64,000 nt of DNA from an uncultured Schlesneria sp. (GTDB lineage Bacteria > Planctomycetota > Planctomycetia > Planctomycetales > Planctomycetaceae): assembly GCA_903858935.1 (NCBI GenBank), contig CAIOKO010000040.1, positions 1 to 64,000 of the forward strand, written 5' to 3'. A program made the position numbers and the translations under genes. Positions 1 through 8,743 of this stretch are shown piece by piece; position 1 is the first letter of the stretch; every line of letters starts with the position of its first letter. The notes under the pieces were generated by a model, which was not told the origin of the DNA, did no database searches, and saw nothing but the letters and a program-made list of their open reading frames with translations.

Positions 1-120
1 CGCATCGTCGAAGCTCCGCTTCGCGAATCGCAAAACAGACTACGGCTCTCAAAGAGGGGGTCGGGCGCTATCCCTTCTTCGGACGAATCCACGAGAGCGT
101 GAGCATGGATCGCTGGAGGG

Positions 121-520
121 CGATGCTCCCGCAGTGAAAAATGGCGTCAAAGTTTGTTCGAGTTTGATCGACTTCGACCATTCCTCGTGTTTTATAGGGT
201 TTCGCCGCAATTTTCATCGATTTTCGTCCTGTTTGAGTTTGTTCGAGTTTGTCACGGTTCGATCGACTTCGACTCGACCGGGAGGGCGAGGCTACCGCCA
301 AACCGCGAAATAGGGACACGCATCGACTCAGCGGCTCGGCAGGAGCCTCGCCCTCCCGTCGTGATCCGGGCGATGCTCCCGCAGCGAAAAATGGTGTCAA
401 AGTTTGTTCGAGTTTGATCGACTTCGACCATTCCTCGTGTTTTATAGGGTTTCGCCGCGATTTTCGTCCTGTTCGAGTTCGATCAAGTTCGTCACGGTTT
501 GATCGACTTCGATCGAGTTC
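121..520. repeat. Pair of direct repeats (approx. 121-275 and 371-515) with common core 'CGATGCTCCCGCAGYGAAAAATGGYGTCAAAGTTTGTTCGAGTTTGATCGACTTCGACCATTCCTCGTGTTTTATAGGGTTTCGCCGC'
   Basis: Read directly. The ~90-bp core is almost identical in both copies; copy 1 carries an extra ~12 nt ('AATTTTCATCG' region). It is followed by diverged GTTYGAGTTYG/GATCGACTTCGA units. Confidence 0.9.
280..357. repeat. 78-bp palindromic REP-like element (family B), copy 1
   Basis: Perfect 14-bp terminal inverted repeat GGGAGGGCGAGGCT (280-293) / AGCCTCGCCCTCCC (344-357). Translates to 'REGEAPAEP...' on the minus strand. Reverse complement aligns along its full length with 19184-19261. Confidence 0.9.
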
Positions 521-1581
521 GACGGAACGGCGATCGCCGTCCGACCGGGCAGTCGCCAGAACCAGCGACCTTCCGCAATGGTCTCCTTCCCCCTTCTGCA
601 CCCCAGCAGCAGATAGGCCTTGCGCAGCGTTCTGACAGTGATGGTGTTCGCACGTGCTTCCTCGCGAACAATCGTCGAAAGAACATATCCATCACTCAAT
701 CGAAGCTTCAGCCATTCAGCCGCACGCGATAATTCACTCAGCTCTTCTTCGTCGAGCGACGAAGATTTCGGCTCCGTTGCCATCGCGTGAAATTGTTCTG
801 CTGTCAGCGAAACCGGTTCGGGTTCCCAATCGATCCGATTATCCCGAATGGTAAAGCCAAACCCATCGGGGGTTTCACAAAGATTGGTGCTGACCGGTAA
901 CAACAGCCGTCGCTCAGGTTCATCGATATCACGAACAATCATCCAGACCGAACGAGCCGCTTCGGCCAGCGCGCGAGGAATCGGCAGCCACGAATTCCGT
1001 TTTCCAATTCCCGAATTCGATGGTTGCGCCAGGAACAGGATCGCCGCCCCTGAACGGGCCGCGAGATCTCGCAGTTTCGCAATCATCCCACGTAATTTGA
1101 TGTCACGTTGACCATCAGGAATATCCAGGAAGACGGAGGCAGGATCGATGATAATCAGCCGGACCGGTTGGCCCATGTCCCTGAGTCCGTCCAGGTAAGT
1201 CCCAAGCATGTAAACGTCACAATCCTCTCGGAAAGCCCATCGGGGAGCACAGAGTTCCTCCGCGTCCTCCTTATCCAGATCCTCACTTTCAACGCAGTGA
1301 ATCCATTTTTCGTCAGCACCTGCCGCGTCCAGCCGTGGGCGGACGATCCCCTCCAGATCGTCTTGACTAATAAACAGGATCACGGAGCCACGCTTGCCGG
1401 TGTCATCATCATGAGGACCACCCAACCCCTGCGTCATCCGAGCCGCGAGATCAAGCGCTAACAAACTTTTCCCCACGCCTTGTTCACCGATCAGCAGCGA
1501 TAACTGCCCTGCGGGAATCACCCCTTTCCAGACCCAACCCCTTGGCTTGGCTTTGATGTGAAACAAACACTTCAGATCCAT
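442..1581 (-). CDS. AAA-family ATPase, RepA/RecA-like (hexameric helicase type)
   Basis: Walker A GEQGVGKSLLALDLA, Walker B-like VRLIIIDP, RepA-like layout 'MDLKCLFHIKAKPRGWVWKGVIPAGQLSLLIGEQGVGKS'. Start chosen at internal Met (1581). Confidence 0.7.
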   Translation of the reverse strand: MDLKCLFHIKAKPRGWVWKGVIPAGQLSLLIGEQGVGKSLLALDLAARMTQGLGGPHDDDTGKRGSVILFISQDDLEGIVRPRLDAAGADEKWIHCVESEDLDKEDAEELCAPRWAFREDCDVYMLGTYLDGLRDMGQPVRLIIIDPASVFLDIPDGQRDIKLRGMIAKLRDLAARSGAAILFLAQPSNSGIGKRNSWLPIPRALAEAARSVWMIVRDIDEPERRLLLPVSTNLCETPDGFGFTIRDNRIDWEPEPVSLTAEQFHAMATEPKSSSLDEEELSELSRAAEWLKLRLSDGYVLSTIVREEARANTITVRTLRKAYLLLGCRRGKETIAEGRWFWRLPGRTAIAVPSNSIEVDQTVTNLIELEQDENRGETL

Positions 1582-2045
1582 TCGAAAACTCCTGTCAAAA
1601 GCAGCACACAAACCAGCAATGCGGAACACAACTCCGCCCACGGCTCAATTCTTTCATGCGTAATTCAATTTGTCAACCACAAATTTCTAATAAATTTGTC
1701 GCATATTTGTTGTCGTTGAATCTTAATTAAGGGGAGTCAACACGTGCGTACGAATGTCTTTGCTGCAATGGGGTTTCGGGCGAATCGGTATTAAAAGCCA
1801 GATGATTCACTAGCCCAATGCGCAAGCAAGCTTCACGTCAGGACAAGGCGGTGGCTGACCAGATGATTGGCAAGACTGATTATGTTGCGGTTGAAATTGT
1901 GTTCCGCTTCAGTTTCTGTTCGGCCCCTCGCCTGCGCGTCGGGCGATCATTCCACGATGTTTTGGACAATGTCGGTTTAACGCTTGATTGAGGATGATTC
2001 TGTGTCGAGTTGCTTAAAATATTAAATGTTCCAAAGGACGATCAT

Positions 2046-2084
2046 GCGGTGACAGACCCCGTTGTTATCTCGACCTGTCACCGC
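2046..2084. repeat. Isolated hairpin, perfect 10-bp stem GCGGTGACAG / CTGTCACCGC
   Basis: Arms at 2046-2055 and 2075-2084 in an intergenic region; no + strand gene directly upstream. Confidence 0.6.
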
Positions 2085-2253
2085 TTTGTTGTCCAAGCAG
2101 TCGCTTGGGATTGAGTATCAATCCGATGGCCCGAATGTTCCCCTCTCAACCTTGAAACCATTGCTTGACTCGCTTGGGAAACGGTCTTCCCTCACATAAG
2201 ATGCGTTACGCGGCTTGGAGGCTGTTGAATCACATCTTTTTAAAGGGATGCCG

Positions 2254-3357
2254 ATGACGAACGTGTTGCTTTTAGGAGCGGGGACGATCGGACGGATGAT
2301 CGCGACCCTGTTGCTTCAGTCGGGCGATTATGTCGTTCGAGTCGCTGATTCTGATGCCGAAGCCTTAAGGCGACTGCACTCTCGATTTGGGGTCGAGACG
2401 GTTGTTCTGGATGCCGCCGATGAAGCTCAATTGATGTCGGCGATGACCGGCGTCCAGGCGGTCATTTCGGCACTGACCTTCAGCCTGAATCCGACTGTCG
2501 CTAAAGTCGCCCTGGCTGCCGGGATCAGTTATTTCGATCTGACGGAAGATGTCGCTACGACCGCTGCTGTTCGGGAATTGGCGGCGAGTGCCAAAGTCGG
2601 TCAAATTTTCATGCCGCAATGCGGACTGGCACCCGGATTCGTTGGGATTGCGGCCAATCATCTGGCAAAGAAATTTGAAACCCTCGATTCGCTGTTATTG
2701 CGGGTTGGTGCGTTGCCCGAGTTTCCGACGAATTCATTGAAGTATAACCTCACCTGGTCGACCGATGGCCTGATCAATGAATACTGCAATCCGTGCGACG
2801 TGATTCATCAGGGAAAGAGGCAAGACTGCTGGCCACTGGAAGGGTTGGAACACCTCTCGATTGATGGTGTCGAATACGAAGCATTTTCGACTTCGGGAGG
2901 ATTGGGAACGCTTTGTGAAACGTATGAAGGCCATCTGCGCGAGATGAATTACAAGACCGTCCGTTATATCGGTCACCGGGACCGGATGTTGTTTTTGCTT
3001 GACGAGCTTCGACTACGGGAACGACGCGAGCTGTTGAAAGAGATTCTCGAAAACGCCTTGCCACGAACACTGCAGGACGTCGTCGTTGTCTTTTGTACGG
3101 CGACCGGACAGCGAGACGGTCAGATGGTTCAGTTGTGGGATGCCCGCAAGGTTTATCACCAGACTCATGGCGACGAAGTCTGGAGCGCTATTCAGATCAC
3201 AACAGCCGCATCGATTTGTGCAGTACTCGATCTTCACATCAACGGACAACTGCCGAATACCGGTTTTGTCCGACAGGAACAGGTGGATTTCGAACTGTTC
3301 CTCGCCAACCGGTTTGGAAAACATTACGTTTCGTCGGGTGTGAAATTTCACATCTAG
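2254..3357 (+). CDS. Saccharopine dehydrogenase family protein (NAD(P)-binding)
   Basis: N-terminal Rossmann motif MTNVLLLGAGTIGRMIATLLLQSGDYVVRVADSD and saccharopine dehydrogenase/carboxynorspermidine synthase-like core. Start at 2254 (ORF opens at 2215). Confidence 0.8.
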   Translation: MTNVLLLGAGTIGRMIATLLLQSGDYVVRVADSDAEALRRLHSRFGVETVVLDAADEAQLMSAMTGVQAVISALTFSLNPTVAKVALAAGISYFDLTEDVATTAAVRELAASAKVGQIFMPQCGLAPGFVGIAANHLAKKFETLDSLLLRVGALPEFPTNSLKYNLTWSTDGLINEYCNPCDVIHQGKRQDCWPLEGLEHLSIDGVEYEAFSTSGGLGTLCETYEGHLREMNYKTVRYIGHRDRMLFLLDELRLRERRELLKEILENALPRTLQDVVVVFCTATGQRDGQMVQLWDARKVYHQTHGDEVWSAIQITTAASICAVLDLHINGQLPNTGFVRQEQVDFELFLANRFGKHYVSSGVKFHI

Positions 3358-3416
3358 ATCCACGGAATTTTTTAGAGACTTTTAGCTTCAAATCCCATTA
3401 AGCGAGGCAACGATTC

Positions 3417-4157
3417 ATGCTGCGACAAAATGACTACCGGAGCGTATCCACGCTTCCTCGAATCGCTTTACTGGCACTGGTTTTTGTCACCTCTGCTGTT
3501 GGTTTTTTACCGATCTCGGCCGATGAAAAGCCTGCTGCCAACGAGCCTGCCTGGAAGGCTTTGTTTGATGGAAAGACATTAAAGAACTGGAAATCCTCCA
3601 ATTTCGGTGGGGAAGGGAAAGTGAGTGTCGAAGAGGGAATGATCGTCCTGAATCAGGGATCCGATATGACGGGGATCACCTGGACCGGTGAAGCATTGCC
3701 AAAAATGAATTACGAAGTCTCTGTCATGGCACAACGGATCGAAGGAAACGACTTCTTCTGCGGTATGACGTTTGAAATTAATGACGACCCATGCAGTTTG
3801 ATTATTGGCGGATGGGGTGGTGGCATCGTGGGAATTTCGAGCCTTGATGGACTCGATGCGGCCAACAATGAAACAGCACGATATGAGAGTTTTGAACCCG
3901 GCCAATGGTACAAGATTCGGTTAAGAGTTACGGAGGCCGGGCTGATGGCGTGGATTGGAGACAAACAAGTGGTCGGTGTCGCCACGAAGGGGAAGAAGAT
4001 CTCGATTCGAGCCGAAGTTGAAGCGTCACGTCCCTTCGGGATTTCAACCTATGCCACAATGGCCGGCCTGAAAGAAATCAAGATTCGCAAACTGACCGCT
4101 GAAGAAGCCAAAGCCCCACTGACGCCGGCGGACGACAATAAGAAGAAGAACAAGTAA
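3417..4157 (+). CDS. DUF1080 (3-keto-disaccharide hydrolase-like) domain secreted protein
   Basis: Signal peptide followed by 'WKALFDGKTLKNWKSSNFGGEGKVSVEEGMIVLNQG', typical of DUF1080. Confidence 0.8.
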   Translation: MLRQNDYRSVSTLPRIALLALVFVTSAVGFLPISADEKPAANEPAWKALFDGKTLKNWKSSNFGGEGKVSVEEGMIVLNQGSDMTGITWTGEALPKMNYEVSVMAQRIEGNDFFCGMTFEINDDPCSLIIGGWGGGIVGISSLDGLDAANNETARYESFEPGQWYKIRLRVTEAGLMAWIGDKQVVGVATKGKKISIRAEVEASRPFGISTYATMAGLKEIKIRKLTAEEAKAPLTPADDNKKKNK

Positions 4158-4276
4158 GTACTGTATTTTTCAAACGTTCATCACAGGTGGCCCCATAAGT
4201 CAGCGCCTTGATGGATTCTTCATCGGCGATCTGTGCCATCGCAAATTGCGTCTCCCTTCCTATGGCGGAGCCATTA

Positions 4277-4482
4277 CAGCCATTAGCCGGAGCTGAGCGT
4301 AGCGACGCCACCGGAATGGCGTGCGCCGAAATTCTTCGAATCCTGAAAGGATTCCAGATTCATCTTTGTTGCGGCGGTGTATCGGCATCGTTGAAACGGA
4401 CGAGACGATTCCGCTGGGATCGACGAGCGTGTCAATCTCACCACCGGTGGCGTTGCAACGCTCAGCCACTGGCTAATTGCTG
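4277..4482. repeat. MITE/REP-like element with ~38-bp imperfect terminal inverted repeats (family A)
   Basis: Left arm 4277-4314 CAGCCATTAGCCGGAGCTGAGCGTAGCGACGCCACCGG. Reverse complement matches right arm 4444-4482 CCGGTGGCGTTGCAACGCTCAGCCACTGGCTAATTGCTG with few mismatches. Confidence 0.85.
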
Positions 4483-4547
4483 ATGTCCTTCCAGGACGAC
4501 AATCAAGACTCAAATGCCCGATTTTCCTCGCAACAAAATCAAGGCAC

Positions 4548-4583
4548 GTCCCATCAGTCCTATGGGTCCCATCAAGTCCCATT
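4548..4583. repeat. Short 9-bp-period repeat (GTCCCATCA GTCCTATGG GTCCCATCA AGTCCCATT)
   Basis: Four consecutive 9-nt units read directly; same motif class as 27542-27612. Confidence 0.7.
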
Positions 4584-4618
4584 CCAATTCTGCAATCAAT
4601 TGCCACTCACCAAAAAAT

Positions 4619-4652
4619 GCAGGCCTGGTCCCCTTGCGAGGACCAGGCCTGC
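4619..4652. repeat. Strong hairpin, perfect 13-bp stem GCAGGCCTGGTCC / GGACCAGGCCTGC
   Basis: Arms 4619-4631 and 4640-4652, loop CCTTGCGA; no T-tract follows. Confidence 0.8.
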
Positions 4653-5333
4653 CGCTAAGCGTCATCGTCGGGATCGAAAGGGATCCACGGGACGAGACAG
4701 TGGCCGTCTGTAGACAGCCCGTCGACTGCTGTCAGACGTTGCCACCTCGCTGGCGTTTACTGTCGGAATCCACTAGACCACCTCCCTTTCTTGAATTGAG
4801 CCACCCGCTTCGACTGGTCAGCCAGCACCAGCCACCTCACGGCTTGCAGGGTCCCGTCGCGTACGTTTCCGCGACCCACAACATGATCATTTCCAAGATT
4901 TCGACGTTCTGCAAGAGCGAAATGCCATCGAATCGGCTTTTTTCGATAAGTTGTGATTCGGCAATTTTTTCACCTGATCACAAAGCATTCAGTTTTGTTT
5001 CGGAAACCGAAGGTTTGAACCAGGCAGCCGCAACGAGTTAAGGAATTCATAATTTTTTCGCAAGAAAATAACTCACTGTTCGACATCAACTTAGGCGAGT
5101 TTGGCGTGCTGAATAATTGACTTCGGGAAAGCGTGCTGTTGACTTTCCGAGTCATGATTTTTATTGTGGCACCGTGGCGGCCGTCACCACATGTAGCGTC
5201 AATTTCACCTCATAACCGCTACCTATTGTGTCGATAGATGTTGACAGCAAGCCCCCTTGTCTCGTAGATCTGATGTTTATTTACGCCTTCTGCCAGGCTG
5301 TGGCAGTCTTTATGACCCCAGGATAAGCGAGGA

Positions 5334-8300
5334 GTGTGCATGATGCACCAGTCCAATGGAATGACGTCTTCCGGTTCCACCGTGGCTTCAACGACGGCTC
5401 CGAACAACTCAGGTCATCCTGGGCGTTCGTTGCCTGAGATTCGCCCGATGTCCGTAGCTCCAAAATTTTGCCCGGCGGATACCGATCCGTTCACCACGGT
5501 CGATTGGGACTACCGTACGGCGGCAATTAAGGATGAGAACGGCAAGGTTCTTTTCGAACAGACCAATTGCGAAATCCCCTCTGCATGGACCCCCCTGGCG
5601 ACGAACGTCGTCGTCTCAAAATATTTCTATGGTGAGCATGGGACACCCGAGCGTGAAACGAGCGTAAAACAGGTTATTCACCGCGTTGCTCGTACGATTG
5701 CCGACTGGGGTATCGAGGGTGGTTATTTCGCCAGTCGTGAAGATGGCGAAAACTTCTATCGCGAACTCGCCTGGATGTGTCTGCATCAGTACGGTTCGTT
5801 CAACTCCCCAGTCTGGTTCAATGTCGGGCTATACCACCAGTACGGCGTGAAGGGGGCCAAGGGGAATTATCACTTTAACCCGGCAACGCAAGTCGTTGAG
5901 CGACCAGCGACTTCGTACGAACTTCCCCAGGCATCCGCCTGTTTCATTCAGGCCGTCGATGACAATATGGAAGACATCATGCGGCTCGCAACCAGCGAAG
6001 CCATGCTGTTCAAGTTTGGATCGGGAACGGGAACCGATCTGTCGACGATTCGCGGTTCGAAAGAAAAGCTGTCAGGTGGTGGAACACCGTCTGGTCCCCT
6101 TTCGTTTATGCGAGTTTACGATCAAATTGCAGCCGTCGTGAAATCGGGTGGAAAGACCCGTCGCGCAGCGAAAATGCAATCACTCAAGGATTGGCACCCT
6201 GATATCCTTGAATTCATTCAATGCAAGAAGAAAGAAGAGAAAAAGGCTCGTGTTCTGATCGATAGCGGCGAATACGACGCGAACTTTAACGGCGAAGCTT
6301 ATTCGTCGATCATGTTCCAGAACGCCAATCTTTCCGTCCGATTGAGCGACGAGTTCATGCGGGCCGTTGAAGAAAACAAGAAGTGGAAGACCCGCTGGGT
6401 GACCGATCCCAGTAAGAATGGGCCCGAGTACGATTCCAAATTCATTCTTCGACAGATGGCTGAAGGAGCCTGGTCGTGTGGCGACCCGGGTGTTCAGTAC
6501 GATACGACCATCAACAAGTGGCACACCTGCCCTAATTCAGGTCGCATCAATGCTTCTAATCCCTGTTCGGAATATATGTTCCTCGACGATACCGCCTGCA
6601 ATCTGTCCAGCCTGAACCTTCGCAAGTTTCAGCAACCGGACGGCGGTTTTGACGTAGAACGGTTCCGTGCCGCAGCATCGATCTTCATCACGGCCCAGGA
6701 AATTCTGGTTGATAACGCCAGCTATCCAACCCCGACGATTGCCAAGAATAGCCACCTGTATCGGCCGCTTGGATTGGGTTATGCCAATCTCGGCAGCTTG
6801 CTGATGTCGATGGGGATTCCTTATGACAGTGACGCTGGACGTGGAATCGCAGGCTCGCTCACAGCACTTCTGACCGGCCAGGCCTATCTGACCTCCAGCC
6901 GAATTGCCGGATACCTTGGCCCCTTCGCCGGGTACAAAGACAATGCCGAGCCAATGCTCAGAGTCATGCGAATGCACCGCGACGCCGTCGATCGGATTGA
7001 TTCGACATGTCCTGAATACTTGCGAAACGCTGCAGGCAAAGTCTGGGATGAGTGCGTTGATTCGGGTCGTCAATTCGGATACCGAAACGCTCAAGCGACG
7101 GTGCTGGCTCCGACTGGAACAATCGCATTCATGATGGACTGCGATACGACGGGAATCGAGCCTGATATCGCGCTGGTGAAGTACAAACAGCTGGCAGGTG
7201 GGGGAATGATGAAGATCGTCAACCGGACGGTCCCACTCGCCCTGCGTACCTTGGGCTACGACGCGCCGGAAATCGAACGAATCGTCAAGCATATTGAAGA
7301 GACCGAGACGATTGAAGGTGCGGCTGATTTGAAGCCCGAACATGTTGCCGTTTTTGACTGTGCCTTCAAGGCCAATAACGGAACACGGACGATCCACTGG
7401 AAAGCCCACGTGAAAATGATGGCTGCAGCCCAGCCGTTCCTTTCGGGTGCGATCTCAAAAACGGTCAACATGCCATCCGACAGCACGGTTGACGATATTG
7501 AAAAGGCTTACTTCGAAGGCTGGCGACTTGGACTGAAGGCCCTTGCGATTTATCGCGACGGTTCAAAGCAAAGCCAGCCATTGTCAACGACCAAAGAAGG
7601 GGATCGTAAGAAGGGTGGTGCAGCCGGCGATCGACCAGCTCGACGTCGACTTCCCGCAACCCGCAATTCGTTGACACATAAGTTCTCGGTGGGTGGCCAC
7701 GAAGGCTATATCACTGTCGGCTTATTCGAGGATGGGACTCCTGGCGAGCTGTTCATCAGCATGGCCAAAGAAGGAAGCACCATCGGCGGCCTGATGGATG
7801 TCATCGGAACCGAAACTTCGATGGGCCTTCAATATGGTGTTCCCCTGGAAGTTCTGGTTGAAAAGTTCTCACATTCGCGGTTTGAGCCGAGTGGTTGGAC
7901 ACCGAATCCAGACATTCCGAATGCCAAAAGTATTGTCGACTATATCTTCCGATGGCTTGGTATTCAGTTCTTGCCAGGTTTTCGCGAAGCAAACACACCA
8001 AAACGACCTGAAGCGAATGTTTTTGGTGACAGCGAGGACGTCGCGGAAAGCCATCGATCGGCCGAAGTCGCTTCGACGAAGGCAATGCCTGCGACTTCGG
8101 CCTCAGCGACGAATGGTCACTCCAATGGCAGCCATGCGACCAATGGCCACAACGGAAATGGTCATGCGACAAATGGTCATGCGACCAACGGCCATGCAAC
8201 AAACGGTCACACGACTAATGGACATGGGGCGAACGGACATGCCAATGGTAAGGTGCCAGTCGCGGTGATGCAGCGAATGACACCTTCGCTGAAGACACTG

Positions 8301-8462
8301 CAACCGGCAACCGCCACTGCGGAGTCAACGGCGAATCGAAATCAACAATTCGCCAAGTTCCAGTCTGACGCACCAAGTTGCAGTAATTGCGGGGCAATCA
8401 CGGTCCGCAATGGAAATTGCTATCTCTGTCACAACTGTGGTACCAGCCACGGTTGCAGTTGA
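5334..8462 (+). CDS. nrdJ: Adenosylcobalamin (vitamin B12)-dependent ribonucleoside-diphosphate reductase (class II)
   Basis: Class II RNR core: 'NPCSEYMFLDDTACNLSSLNL', 'APTGTIAFMMDCDTTGIEPD', C-terminal TSCPD-like region and Cys-rich tail 'CSNCGAITVRNGNCYLCHNCGTSHGCS'. Confidence 0.93.
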   Translation: MCMMHQSNGMTSSGSTVASTTAPNNSGHPGRSLPEIRPMSVAPKFCPADTDPFTTVDWDYRTAAIKDENGKVLFEQTNCEIPSAWTPLATNVVVSKYFYGEHGTPERETSVKQVIHRVARTIADWGIEGGYFASREDGENFYRELAWMCLHQYGSFNSPVWFNVGLYHQYGVKGAKGNYHFNPATQVVERPATSYELPQASACFIQAVDDNMEDIMRLATSEAMLFKFGSGTGTDLSTIRGSKEKLSGGGTPSGPLSFMRVYDQIAAVVKSGGKTRRAAKMQSLKDWHPDILEFIQCKKKEEKKARVLIDSGEYDANFNGEAYSSIMFQNANLSVRLSDEFMRAVEENKKWKTRWVTDPSKNGPEYDSKFILRQMAEGAWSCGDPGVQYDTTINKWHTCPNSGRINASNPCSEYMFLDDTACNLSSLNLRKFQQPDGGFDVERFRAAASIFITAQEILVDNASYPTPTIAKNSHLYRPLGLGYANLGSLLMSMGIPYDSDAGRGIAGSLTALLTGQAYLTSSRIAGYLGPFAGYKDNAEPMLRVMRMHRDAVDRIDSTCPEYLRNAAGKVWDECVDSGRQFGYRNAQATVLAPTGTIAFMMDCDTTGIEPDIALVKYKQLAGGGMMKIVNRTVPLALRTLGYDAPEIERIVKHIEETETIEGAADLKPEHVAVFDCAFKANNGTRTIHWKAHVKMMAAAQPFLSGAISKTVNMPSDSTVDDIEKAYFEGWRLGLKALAIYRDGSKQSQPLSTTKEGDRKKGGAAGDRPARRRLPATRNSLTHKFSVGGHEGYITVGLFEDGTPGELFISMAKEGSTIGGLMDVIGTETSMGLQYGVPLEVLVEKFSHSRFEPSGWTPNPDIPNAKSIVDYIFRWLGIQFLPGFREANTPKRPEANVFGDSEDVAESHRSAEVASTKAMPATSASATNGHSNGSHATNGHNGNGHATNGHATNGHATNGHTTNGHGANGHANGKVPVAVMQRMTPSLKTLQPATATAESTANRNQQFAKFQSDAPSCSNCGAITVRNGNCYLCHNCGTSHGCS

Positions 8463-8507
8463 GATCCGCCCCAGGCGGTTCGCCAGGAGCTCCGCTTCAT
8501 GACCCCC

Positions 8508-8543
8508 GAGGAACTTGACGTCATTTCCAACGTCAGGTTCCTC
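8508..8543 (+). repeat. Stem-loop downstream of nrdJ (14-bp stem with one G.U)
   Basis: GAGGAACTTGACGT (8508-8521) / ACGTCAGGTTCCTC (8530-8543). Confidence 0.75.
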
Positions 8544-8613
8544 ACGACACAATTGTAAGACTCTCCGACCGCGCCGACGGCTGATGGAACGGTACATGAC
8601 GCGGAGTTCGGGA

Positions 8614-8650
8614 CGCCCCGGTTCATTGGATATTGAACCGGGGCGTTTTC
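8614..8650 (+). terminator. Rho-independent terminator-like hairpin downstream of nrdJ
   Basis: CGCCCCGGTTCA (8614-8625) / TGAACCGGGGCG (8634-8645) followed by TTTTC. Confidence 0.85.
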
Positions 8651-8743
8651 ATTTTGAATGCAGATTCGACAGCGATCCAGATGCACAGTCCCTTTCTTTT
8701 CGAGTGACTCCTCACGAAAATGCTCCAGAAAGGAGACTTCGTT

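Noticed and set aside
68-601. 177-aa minus-strand ORF
   Set aside because: Consists of repeat DNA translated (GEAPAEP and RSNRDxLxxTxTGRKS units); overlaps the ATPase 3' end; not a real protein in my judgement.
5100-5333. Cobalamin riboswitch upstream of the B12-dependent nrdJ
   Set aside because: Looked for a B12-box-like conserved core (GCCACTG) and flanking helices by eye and did not find it; a covariance-model search would be decisive.
6537-7409. 290-aa antisense ORF inside nrdJ
   Set aside because: Lies wholly opposite the strongly supported nrdJ coding sequence; no recognisable motifs; typical shadow ORF.
8105-8250. CRISPR-like or satellite array in nrdJ
   Set aside because: The ~15-bp periodicity is in frame, with no spacers, and is explained by a protein low-complexity linker.
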